Source of the DNA: Entonaema liquescens
Taxonomy: Eukaryota > Ascomycota > Sordariomycetes > Xylariales > Xylariaceae
Direction of reading: 5' to 3'
Assembly (NCBI GenBank): GCA_902805475.1
Contig: CADCSX010000003.1
Coordinates: 3,038,001-3,102,000, forward strand
DNA length: 64,000 nt
Part shown: in pieces, positions 23,455-33,277 of the stretch
Numbering within the stretch: position 1 is the stretch's first letter
Layout: every line of letters begins with the position of its first letter
Made by a program: the position numbers and the translations under genes
The notes under the pieces: generated by a model
The model's database searches: none
The model's input: the letters and a program-made list of their open reading frames with translations, nothing else
Told to the model about the DNA's origin: nothing

Positions 23455-24619
23455 ATGGCATCTGCGAATGATCAGCATCCTCCTCAATCTAATCCCGGGC
23501 AGAACGAGGTAAGAAACTTGTCCGAACTCCCAAATTAGTTATGAATTACATTAACTTACATCGTAGCGTGGACAGGAGGATCGCCCGCGGGTTTTGATAC
23601 CGGCCCCAATCAAAGATGACTTCGTCATGATCGAGGAAATGGTTAGCCGACACACCGAGTACATTACTGGGTACTGCCAAGGCCTGATGCGAATCTATCA
23701 TGAGACGGGCGATGGGACGTGGCTAGACAGACGCCGTTTGATTCTTCAGCAATGTATTACTCGATTTGATGCATTTGGTATATACCAGACACAATGCAGG
23801 AATGCCCTTCAAGCAACTTTAGAACCTCCACAGGTACTTTCAGCAAACAACCCATCCTCAACTCCCGATAAGCGTGAAGCAGTTACAAAGCCACAAACAC
23901 CAGCTGTCTCTACTGAGGAAGTGACAAAGGCCTCTCGGGATTATACCCCCATATAATCAAAGAAGAGGTGACAACTCCCTCTTCCACTCCACTGCCAACG
24001 TTACTGGAGAAGAGAATATTAATGTCCTGGCATAAGGATCACAAGCTTCATTTTACACTCTCATATGCCGGTAACTCAACCTACCCAGCACCCGAATGGT
24101 ACTTCGCACGAAAAGTGCGTGGCGAGTGGCGAGTGGATGGTTGGAAGACACAGATCGAACGAGTCAAGACCAAGACATATATTGTTTTTAAGTGCACACC
24201 GAAACGCCTACATCGCCCACCAGGCACACAAGTATTTGAATACCCGTAAGAATACTTTGATCACTGAGTTAGCCAAGTCTAAAGCTCAGTCGCTGGAACA
24301 TCATGTGCGAGATACCTAGGAAGTATCTACACACGTTTCCAGCAACTTATTCGACGAAAAGAAGTTACTACTTCATGTTATTCCTGCAGGCTCAAATAAG
24401 AAAACCATTGGCTTTGGACGGATTCTCCTCCGCGATATCGGCCCTAGCGGTAGAGAGGAGATCATATGTCCCTTTTCCAATATAAGGGTCAGCCATGATC
24501 GAATCGAAGATAATGACTTGGTTTTTTCGGTCGAAGAAAAAACCTTAAGGGAACTTCACCTTCTGCTACGAAACCTCTTATCCGAAATCAAGGAACAGAG
24601 CGCAGCTCGACACCTCTGA
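23455..24619 (+). pseudogene. Paralogue copy 1: frameshifted member of an unknown family, in-frame TAG and downstream extension
   Basis: Paralogue of the gene at 27045. Exon 1 (23455-23508, 18 codons) and the following intron (23509-23566) match copy 2 in position and phase. Shared motifs: IPAPIKDDF / IPVPNHDEF, ETGDGTWLDRRRLILQQ / ETGDEMWLEKRRLTLQQ, RFDAF / RFDAM, then WYFA and TELAK. Two frameshifts relative to copy 2: an extra TA at about 23952-23956 (making TAA where the paralogue has TPIKQEE) and a one-base loss in the T5 run 24185-24189. The aligned frame reaches VRDT-TAG (24317-24319), the same end as copy 2 (RRDT-TAG), and stays open for 99 more codons to 24619, similar to copy 2's extension (FGRILLRDIGPSGREEI; EDNDLVFSVEEKT). 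Function unknown. Confidence 0.7.
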
Positions 24620-24993
24620 TTCACGTAAGGAATTTCCAGATATTTTACGGTTCATATAGGAGCCTTAACGGCGGGGTTGGCATGTTTACTAGAACACTTT
24701 CTACGGAACTGTTTTAGGGAAGCTGTATTACAGGGGTTAGGATTAACTGTATTTCTTTTTTGTAAAGTAGCCGTTCGCAATAAAGAAGTCTTGTAATTCA
24801 AATCGCGTGTCTCGCGACTTATAAGACGTTGTTTCGATCACGTGATATGACCTGGGCTGTCAGTGCATTTCACAGTGGATTACGTAATTTCGTGGTATAT
24901 TAGGAAATTGAACTGGAGAAAGCTCAGGAGTCTCATTAAAACTCAAGGATATATTCTTAATAACCGATGCGTAATCAGTCCTATTAATATGAT
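24620..24993. other. Intergenic, convergent
   Basis: Shared 3' flank of copy 1 (+) and the deaminase gene (-). No feature seen. Confidence 0.5.
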
Positions 24994-26205
24994 CTAGTCG
25001 ACACACTTGCTGCATCGCTCGTCCAAGCAACGGTGATATAGCTTTAAATCCAAGCCCAGGACACGATTCACTTCTTTCACAAACCGTTTACAATCGTCGC
25101 ATACAGGATTACTGCTCAATATACGAGCTTTCTTCAGAGATTCTGTCCGAGATGCCTCCTGTAGACTGATCAGCTTCGCACCATATTCATTCTCCCTATT
25201 TTCTTGCACCTGTTCCGGTGATTCCTCTAAAGTAAGCCTTGACATCCATGCCTCAACCTCCAGCTGATAGTCTATGAATAAATGCTTGTGAATGAAGTAA
25301 GCGATCAGTTGCTTTTCTGCGTGGCAAGCATTATACCGCCCCGGTATGCCCCGATCATTATTCATATTGGGTGTTGGAGTGAACCCAATAAAGCCACACA
25401 AACGAAGCACCGCATCTGTCCAGTCTCGGCCAGCGACATGGATGGTCTTGTCTTTTTGGTGGCTCCAACCGCTCATGGCATTAATTTCTGGAAGACCCCC
25501 ATCGCGTATCATATGTGCAACTGTCTTCCACTCTGTGGGGAGAGTATAAAAGGTTGTTAGAGAGAGCGCTTTCTGTGGCGTTTACCTCAGAGCCCTTTTC
25601 GAGAAGAAGTTTAACCATTTCTGATGACGCTTCAAATCGTAATGCCGTTCTCCCCGTGGTTGTTACTTCGCCTCCATTATCGGGTGTGTCGTACATCTCT
25701 GGTTCGACCAGGAATATACCAGCTTCTGCGGAAGACTCGAGATACTCGCGAACATACGGGACATTGCCCCTCAACATCTCAATTACAACAAGATGCATCC
25801 TTTTAACCGAAAAGTCAGTGAAGATCACCTCCTCCTCGACTGCATCTATCCAGGTTCTTTTTGTCTCGATCTTTTTTCTAAATGCGGCCCTTAAACTATC
25901 TGCCTCGCTAATCGAGATTCCGTCGCCATCGGGCATGCGAGCTCCACTGGCTATGAACCGAACGTTGTCCTTATCAATCTGTAACCATCGCCCGGTGGGA
26001 ATTGTATCTTGTACACGGAGTCTTGAATGCTACCGGGAATCCATCCGCAATAACTAGTACGGCGATGATGCTGGGAATAGTCCCCATCGAAGCCATGGTG
26101 ATGGATCTCATCGCATAACGGGCAGAGGATATACACGCTCTGACCATCCCACCACTGGACTTTAGCTTCCAGATTTCGCTTGTTTAAGATTTGTTTGGTA
26201 GCCAT
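24994..26205 (-). pseudogene. DYW-like nucleic-acid deaminase-fold protein, one intron, one frameshift
   Basis: Exons 26205-25586 and 25530-24994; intron 25531-25585 (GTAAAC...CTAAC...GAG) joins EKGSE to WKTVAHMIRDG. N-terminus: zinc-ribbon-like CPLCDEIHHHGF ... SYC. Middle: one ankyrin-like helix pair (TALRFEASSEMVKLLLEKGS). C-terminus: RYNACHAEKQLIAYFIHKH, with the His-Ala-Glu zinc/catalytic motif, and NPVCDDCKRFVKEV, with the CxxC pair, the signature of the deaminase superfamily in its DYW-like branch, which is also found in ascomycetes. Substrate unknown; RNA or DNA cytosine deamination is the superfamily expectation only. A frameshift lies at 25981-25998, between YKIQFP and QIDKDNVRF; no intron fits. 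So either a broken gene or a base-call error. It sits between the two paralogues of the unknown family. Confidence 0.7.
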
Positions 26206-27044
26206 TTTATTGAAGTATTCAATAATATGTTGGTAAGATTAGATTGAATATGTTTGATGTTGTTTACACATAGGTTATCGGGCATTGAAGAGACGCACAT
26301 TTTGGCCTTTGACTACCCCTCAGTGGCGCAATTCTGCTACCTCCGCCTTTATCTCCTCCAATATGAGAAGTGATTTCTCGAACCGCTGGAGGCGCGATTC
26401 CTCCAATGATTCATATATGTGGCATTTACGCCAAGCCAGTCTTTGGATACCACAGACGTTCAATATCCAACGGAACTCAATAATAGTTACACTCTTTGAG
26501 TATACAGGTAGTTAAACCTGTTTATACAATATCCTATAGCCTGTGGATTACTTAACATGCAGTCTGTTAAAAGGGGTCGAAAAGGGTTATATGATGAAGC
26601 CATGTCTAAACGTAGGTACAGTGGCGTAAAATGACGGCAAAGGAATTTAAGAGTGGATGTCAATAAAGAATCGGATAGCTTCCTCGTCTCCCAATTAACT
26701 TTAACAGCACACCAATTCAGTTCCAGATGATTTTTTTTTAATACATGTACTTAGGTACAAAAGTTGATTGTATTCTAAAGGCACATGAACAGCGCAAACG
26801 GCAGGTGGGTAACATACAACACCCGGGAGACAGTTGCCAGGAACGAAAATACACGTCAGAAGCCAAGCCAAACCAGTAACACGCCTTTTAATTATTAATA
26901 GAAACATTAGGCTTTCTATTTCACGTCTTATTTCTACGCCGACATCTACGCCTACGACATATCTAAGACACCTCGTTGTAGACTTAAGCAAAAGACTTAA
27001 GCCGTGGTAGAACTACCTAGGTAATAAATATTCAAAATAGTAAC
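26206..27044. other. Intergenic between deaminase gene and copy 2
   Basis: 839 bp divergent upstream region; no gene supported. TAGGTACC-like words near 26750 and 27015. Confidence 0.5.
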
Positions 27045-27963
27045 ATGGCATCTTCATATTCACGCCCACCTCCCCTGACCATGCCAATAGGCGAGCCAGT
27101 GAGTCAATATGTTAACAATATGCCACTACTTACCCAGGGAAATGCTAACACACCTTCAATAGCACCATGAAGAATGGCGTCGCATCTTGATACCTGTACC
27201 CAACCACGACGAATTCTACACAATTGAAGATCTCAACACCCGTCATACGCATGATGTCCTCGCGCATTGTCAGGAGCTCTTTGAGGCCTATCGAGAAACG
27301 GGCGATGAAATGTGGTTGGAAAAGCGTCGCCTAACCCTTCAACAATGGCTGGTCCGATTCGACGCGATGAACGTACACCTAGCGCAATGCAAGAACGCTG
27401 TATGGTCGGCCTTGGAGCTATCTCAACCGCAATCGCAACCGCAACCGCAGTCGCAACCACGGGCGCAATCACAGGAAGTTAAAAATCTCTTTGAAACACC
27501 CGAGAATCCTCCTCGCCCAATAGTAATCGGCGGACCCAAGTCTCCGCCTCCTCCTCCTCGTGGTAGCCTCACGCGACGAAGGCCACAGAAACTCGTCCTA
27601 ACCCCGATCAAACAAGAGGAAGGCGATCCCCTAACCCCTCGAAGCTACCTGGACAAGAAAATATCGGCTTCTTGGCACGCCTACACCTACCTGCGCTTCA
27701 CCCTGCACTACAACGGCCCAGACGCCGACCCTCCCGACTGGTACTTTGCACAGCGCCAGAAGAACGGGCAATGGGTCGGGAGCGGGCTGCGGTGGGAATG
27801 TGGCGGGGTCAAGATCAAGAAATACCTCGTGCTGTCCACGTCGCGCAACCTGGCCATCATCCACCACGCGCTGACCTTCCTGCGACACCACAAGGAGGCG
27901 CTCGTCACGGAGCTCGCCAAGAAAAAGGGCCTACCGCTGAACCGGCGCCGCAGAGATACTTAG
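27045..27963 (+). CDS. Paralogue copy 2: intact unknown protein, ends at conserved in-frame TAG
   Basis: Not a family I recognise. Exon 1 27045-27098 (18 codons) and exon 2 27163-27963; intron GTGAGT...CTAAC...TAG; 284 aa. Conserved N-terminal helical domain (IPVPNHDEFYTIEDLNTRHT through RFDAMNVHLAQC), a low-complexity Gln/Pro linker (27424-27475, CAACCG/CAATCG hexamers), then a Lys/Arg-rich stretch and a second domain with WHAYTYLRFTLHYNG, DWYFAQRQKNGQWV and HHKEALVTELAKKKG. It ends RRDT-TAG. The frame continues open past this TAG for 139 codons (next entry). GC-rich third positions support active coding. Copy 1, about 3.6 kb upstream, has the same exon plan. Confidence 0.8.
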
Positions 27964-28383
27964 GAAGACGAGCGGGTCGGGCACAGCGGTATCGGCACCA
28001 ATACCAATACCAATACCAATACCAATACCAATACCACCAATACCCGCAGAGACGCCGCCGACGACGACGAGCCCCTGCACGTCATGGTCATCGAGCCCGG
28101 GCTGAACAAGCCGGTGTTCGCCTCGGGCCGCCTGCTCTTCCGGGACATCGACGCCGACGGCAACGAGGAGATCCGCAGCCCGCTGACGCGCGCCAAGCTC
28201 AGCCAGCAGGACACCAAGGCGAACGATCTGGTGTTCCCCGTCGAGGAGCGGACTTTTCGCGACGTCTATAACCTCCACGAGGATATCGCCGCGGACATTG
28301 ACGCGCGCGACGAGGCTGCGGAGAAGGAAAGGGAAAAGGAAAAGGAACGCCGGGATAGTGAGGAGCATGGCTCTGCGTTATAG
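27964..28383 (+). CDS. In-frame extension of copy 2 beyond TAG (candidate stop-codon readthrough region)
   Basis: Same frame as copy 2, 139 codons after TAG 27961-27963, ending TAG 28381-28383. It starts EDERVGHSG, runs through Thr-Asn repeats from an ACCAAT array, and then has a conserved part with VIEPGLNKPVFASGRLLFRD and KANDLVFPVEERTFRDVY, ending in a charged Glu/Lys helix. The equivalent part of copy 1 (24320-24619) is similar (GRILLRDI, NDLVFSVEEKT). An independent start at ATG 28084 is possible in copy 2, but copy 1 has no Met at that place. No GT donor lies close upstream of the TAG in copy 2, so an intron removing it is not evident. Confidence 0.65.
   Translation, partial: EDERVGHSGIGTNTNTNTNTNTNTTNTRRDAADDDEPLHVMVIEPGLNKPVFASGRLLFRDIDADGNEEIRSPLTRAKLSQQDTKANDLVFPVEERTFRDVYNLHEDIAADIDARDEAAEKEREKEKERRDSEEHGSAL
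27997..28041. repeat. (ACCAAT)n hexanucleotide repeat
   Basis: Seven ACCAAT units with one ACC insertion, all in frame, encoding Thr-Asn repeats in the extension after the TAG. Array length is a multiple of three, so the frame is kept. Confidence 0.9.
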
Positions 28384-29137
28384 AGGAGTTCTGGTCTGGT
28401 ATATCGGTGCACAGGATTGCGAATTGTATATCGGGGTAATGGCAGCTGTTACTAGTGCTTTCATATTCGGCATTTTCAGGAAACGCCTTCGTGTCGGCTA
28501 GACAGATACGGATGTTTTGCGGTTCATTGATATTTCCTACGAGAAGGGTGTGTTCGAGACGAAACTAGGAATTGGACTAAGTGACTGTCTTCCATTCCTT
28601 TTCTTTTTTTTTCTTCTCTTCTATACTCATATCAGGTATACTCTGATATTTCTTTTGTAGCATGGCAATGAGATCCCAACGGATTTACACCATTTCTTGC
28701 TGCTTACTGTCTTACAAGACGTTGTAAAGTTCACGTGATATGTACCTAATGCTGAAGCCCGTAATTCCAATAGAACATTGCGGCTAATCGTCAGCCACAG
28801 ACAATACATAAAATGGCAGCCACAATTATAGCTCATAATGGGCCTTAGGATAGGTTACTTATGATTTTATTCTTAATCTTGTAGATGCAGTAAAGTAAGA
28901 TCAACACATTGAAACAATGAAATTTATTTGATGCAAAGAATATCCTAATCTACGTACAGTACATATATCTAGGACTCTCCAACGTCGCCTTCCGTGACTC
29001 CATGTAGTCATGCTTATCGTTCCTCCTATCCTCTAGGTATCTATCAGAGAGCAACACGTAGGAAGTAGGCCGTAGTTTTTTCCCAGGGGGGGTTGTGTTA
29101 AGTGTAAAAGGTGTTGTAGGGATTCGAGTGGGTTGAT
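28384..29137. other. Convergent intergenic region
   Basis: 3' flanks of copy 2 (+) and IDH1 (-). T/C-rich stretch at 28595-28622. No gene supported. Confidence 0.55.
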
Positions 29138-30504
29138 TTACAAAGTGTCCATCTTGTCCAGGATGGCACGGGTGAATTCGTGAGTGGTGGAATCACCACC
29201 CATGTCGCGGGTGCGGAATTTGCTGTGGAGCCGGTTAGCACGGACAGAAAAATAACTCGTTTCGAGTTATGAATGAGGGAAAAACTTACCCTTCGGCGAT
29301 CACGCCGTAGACGGCCTTGGAGATGCGGTTGGCGTGGTCGTCAAGACCGAGGTGGCGGAGTAGCATGGATGCGGAGAGGAGAAGAGCGGTAGGGTTGGCT
29401 TGGTCCTTGCCCTTAATATCTAGACCGACGTGTCGGCAACCGGGCTCGAAAACGGCAACATCACGACCCATGTTGCAGCCGGGAACAATACCGGGACCAC
29501 CGACGAGAGCAGCACCGATGTTGGATAGGATACCACCGTACAAGTTGGGCATAACCATGACGTCGAATTGTTGAGGTCGCGACACACACTGCATACTGGC
29601 GTTGTCGACAATCATGTCGTTAGTCTCGAGAGTAGGGTATTCGGCAGCAGTCTTCTGGAAGGTGCTTCGGAAGAGACCATCAGCCAACTTCATGATGTTG
29701 GCCTTGTGAATACAGGTGACTTTCTTGCGGTTGTTAGCTAGAGCGAAAGAGAAGGCGAACTTGGCGATTCGCTCCGACTTGGCTCGGGTAATAATCTTGA
29801 GAGACTCGACGACGCCCGGCACGCTCTGGTGCTCCAGGCCACTGTATTCACCCTCGGTGTTTTCTCGGATGATGCATAGATCGACGTCCTTATGACGGGT
29901 GTTGTAGCCGGGGATGTTCTTGATAAGCGAGATAGAGGCGTAGATGTCGAGTTCTTGTCGCAGAGCGACGTTGAAACTCTGGTGTCCCGATCTGCTGATA
30001 GGCGTGTGGAGGATACCCTTCAACGCCAGCTTGTTCCTCTTAAGGGAAGCAACGGATTCCCGGAACATCTCCTCGAGGCTTCCAGGCGAACCACTCTCCA
30101 CACCCGAGACATCGACTTGCTCCCAGTCAATGGGCACGCTGTCGGCCTTGAAAACAGTCTTGACACTCTCAGCTACCTCGGCACCAATACCGTCACCGGG
30201 AATGAGGGTAACGGTGTATTTCCCGCCATACTTCGTAGGCTTGAAAATGTCGGATTGGACCGTCGCAAAGGATCGCGAAGCATTCTGAATGTGCGATTGT
30301 TGACGGGTAGCCGTTTGCGCCAGGCGCTGTGAGAAAAGATGAGGGTTAGCCGAATTATTGTCTTGGTCTTAGCAAGGAAAACAGAGGGAAAAAAAAACAA
30401 GCATGTGAAAGATGGAGGGAAATGGATGGAAGCTCGAGCCATTGGGCTCGGCTAATGCAAGACATATGTACCTGGGCAGCTCTGGCAGAGTTTCGCGACA
30501 ACAT
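29138..30504 (-). CDS. IDH1: Isocitrate dehydrogenase [NAD+] subunit 1, mitochondrial, three exons
   Basis: Regulatory-type subunit of the TCA-cycle NAD-dependent isocitrate dehydrogenase. Exons 30504-30472, 30326-29290 and 29222-29138 sum to 1155 nt (384 aa). Exon 1 has 11 codons (MLSRNSARAAQ) and begins the mitochondrial presequence, continued in exon 2. Family motifs: KYTVTLIPGDGIGAE, IIRENTEGEYSGLEHQSVPG, HKANIMKLADGLF, DVMVMPNLYGGILSN and PTALLLSASMLLRHLGLDDH. Subunit 1 rather than 2 is suggested by the SLKRNKLALKGILHTPISRS segment. Intron donors are GTACAT and GTAAGT. The last exon ends ILDKMDTL. Intact. Confidence 0.95.
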
Positions 30505-32075
30505 CGTGGTTCTAGAAATAGAGGTTAAGTGTGGTCGTACTAAAAAAAAAAAAAAAAGGGGGAGTGATGCGTCGGAAGTGCTCAAAGGGAAAGGGATTCA
30601 GTGATGCAAAGACTTGCAAATGGCGCAGAGTGGTAAAAAGCTTGGTGGATAGGGTCCTTGGGTAGGCTGGGCTTGGTGCTGGTTGGTGGGAGAGGAAATG
30701 GGCAAGCCGTGGCATTCCGATCGGGTGAACGGGGGCCAGTAAAAAAGCTGATTCCGAAGGTACTTGGGTACATTACCACGTTTGATCACCGGGTGCTTAG
30801 GTAAGTACCTACTTTTTTTTCTGAAGTTAGTGTCTCTCTAGCCACATCATGCACTTAAATGCGGGTATATGTGGCGCTGTATCTTATCTGATCCGATCTG
30901 GCTGTTCGGGACGTGCAGCATGAAATGCATAATTTCGGGTACGTACCTCATAACCGCGGTTTTGTGCATTTAAGATGTACATGTATGTAACGTTCCAAAA
31001 TACAACATTATTCTACTCAATAACTTCTTCTTGAGAGTTGTAGCCAGTATTCTCTGTTTGATTCAATTATATTCTCTAAATAATAACTGGATATATCAAG
31101 TCATCTTTATGACATGAGTACCTAGTTTGGTCATATATTGGAACTCTTGTTGATAGTGACGGGTATGATATGAGTTTTTAAGATGATCAAAGACAGTATC
31201 GGACGACAATATTAATAAAACATAGTTATTCATAACATTGAAGCCTTTTTATGATATCTTATGTTTCGACGAAGAGACTGCTAAGTAATTGCTTATGACT
31301 ACCTATTTAGTACAGTTCAAATATACACAGTTAGTAAAACTTACTCGAGTGTCTCGACGAGGCGAAGCACTGCAACTCCCTTCTACCTGCCTGATATACT
31401 TGAGTTTTCCCCGTAGATACCACTGCTCTATACAATATTGACGTAACGGTGTAAGCTTCCTCGACCATCATCTTCTAGGTTGTTTCTCATCTAACTACTT
31501 CCTTACCACATGGTGAGAGCCCACATTAAGGGGATGAGTGCTAAACGCATCAAAAAACTTTACCACGTATGAAACCCCAGCAGGTATTACTTGCTCTTCC
31601 GACTCTTCATATCACATCTCATAACTTCGTTTAATCACCTATCTCGCGCAACTTTACCTAAATGGCTCCCAGACACAGAGCATCAGCATGGGCAAGAACC
31701 AAATCTGCTGCGAACCGTCCGTTTCAGACAGCATTTCCTTCAAATAATAGGTTTATTTATTTCTCCTACCATTCATTCTTTTTCTCTCCCTTCTAAGCGA
31801 GAACGTCCTCAGCTTGATGATTGCAGACTATCCTCCTCAGTATCCCCTAGAAGAAGACTCGCCCGACAAAGGACGTAGATAGAGTATTGTTTATAGCAGA
31901 CATTACGAGGCATTGGGATACCAAAGTCGTATGAAGAAACCAAATTGAGAAAAGACAGAAGAAGTCATCTGTGCTTAGCTTACACACGCCCGTTATGCCA
32001 TCACCTCGACCTCGTCGATACTGAACCCCTATTACTAGCCGGGCCGCCTAGAAGTACATCCAGGACGCAGTAGTA
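30505..32075. other. Divergent upstream region of IDH1 and the 245-aa protein gene
   Basis: Poly-A run (30541-30556) followed by GGGGG lies just upstream of the IDH1 ATG. A 95-codon frame at 31591-31878 lacks family features. No RNA gene seen. Confidence 0.5.
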
Positions 32076-32931
32076 ATGGCCGAATACGCGGCAGCAGCCA
32101 TAACGGCTCTAACAGCAACGGCAGCCATCGTCAGTAGCTCGACAGCCCACAGGCAGCAGATATACAGAGGCTACAACGCCATCGAAAACCCGCCATGGCA
32201 GCGCCGTCCCCCGTTCACAAGCATGTCCCTCCGTCGTGCGAGCGCTTACTACGGCCAGCCGCTATACTATCCTTCCGGGCTACACGAGCACCTCGTGCAC
32301 CACGCCGAGTGTCCAGCCTCACAGTGCCACTACCGAGCTTTTGTACGTTTTCGTTTTCGTTTTCGTTTTCTCCTTCTTCCCTCCATCCCCTCAACGCATG
32401 CCCGAGTTGATAACTACCTACCTACCTACCTAACCCAACCTACACTAACACCTATCGCAGCTTATCGACTCCATCCAACGGTACAACGAAACCAGACGCG
32501 CCCTGCGAGAAACATACGTGTGGAACCTCCGGGAACTAGCCCACGTGCACGCGGCGCAGCCGCGCAAACCAATAGTCGACAAGACGGCCGAAGCCGACCG
32601 CCTGTACGCATACTACGTCTCGCGGGTGCGGGACGTCTTCGAAGAGCACCGCTGTGACCACCGTCGTCTTTTCGGCCAGGACTACCTCTACTGGGCCCAG
32701 CCCGAGCGTGAAGATCACGTGGAGCTGTTATTGCGCGATCGCACGAGAAGTAGGATCGCCAGTCGCGTTGAGAATTCCAGCGACAACACTACTAGCAGCA
32801 ACAGCGAGACGCAGGGTACTAGTACCACTGCCGGTATGAGTAAAGTGAGGGAAGAAAGCTCGGAATACGCAGAGGATAGATCACGGGGCGAAGAGAACTC
32901 GGCAGGAAGCTCAAGGGACAGGGTAACATAA
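32076..32931 (+). CDS. Uncharacterised protein with N-terminal hydrophobic segment, two exons
   Basis: Function not recognised. Exons 32076-32342 and 32461-32931, intron 32343-32460 (GTACGT...ACTAAC...CAG), 245 aa. Residues 1-24 (MAEYAAAAITALTATAAIVS) are Ala/Thr-rich and hydrophobic, a possible signal anchor, though no Lys/Arg precedes them. The middle holds HHAECPASQCHY, IDSIQRYNETRRALRETY and FEEHRCDHRRLFGQDYLYW, helical with Cys/His. The tail is Ser/Asn/Glu-rich and probably disordered. The intron carries a (GTTTTC)n repeat and CTAC repeats. Strong GC bias supports coding. Confidence 0.7.
32347..32370. repeat. (GTTTTC)4 hexanucleotide repeat in an intron
   Basis: Four units beginning 4 nt after the donor of intron 32343-32460; pyrimidine-rich sequence follows. 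Confidence 0.85.
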
Positions 32932-33277
32932 CTTCCTTTTTTCCTTTTCTATCTGCTTTTTCGGCAATACCATTAAACGCCTCCGTAACAAAAATGCCAA
33001 GTCTCGCAATCCAGGGCAGACGGGACGGGGGGAGATTCTAGAACCTAAAACGAACAAGCCTAGCTAGTATAGCTCCGGGATGGGCAAGGAATAGTACAAA
33101 ACGGGAAAGGAACACGCGCCTAGGTAATACAATACCATCACCACCAGCATCCCCTTATTAGATATATACTTACACAACACGTTATCCCTCCGCAGGGTAT
33201 ATACCATCTTTTTCCTGTCGTAATAAAATGTGCTCCTCTAATTCCGTACCAAGCCGTGTATTCGATTAATCCAACCA
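32932..33277. other. Convergent intergenic region
   Basis: 3' flanks of the 245-aa protein gene and the kinase gene. No feature seen. Confidence 0.5.

Noticed and set aside
28084..28383. Independent small gene starting at ATG 28084
   Set aside because: It is exactly in frame with copy 2, and the homologous part of copy 1 has no Met; better seen as one extension, though a separate start in copy 2 is not excluded.
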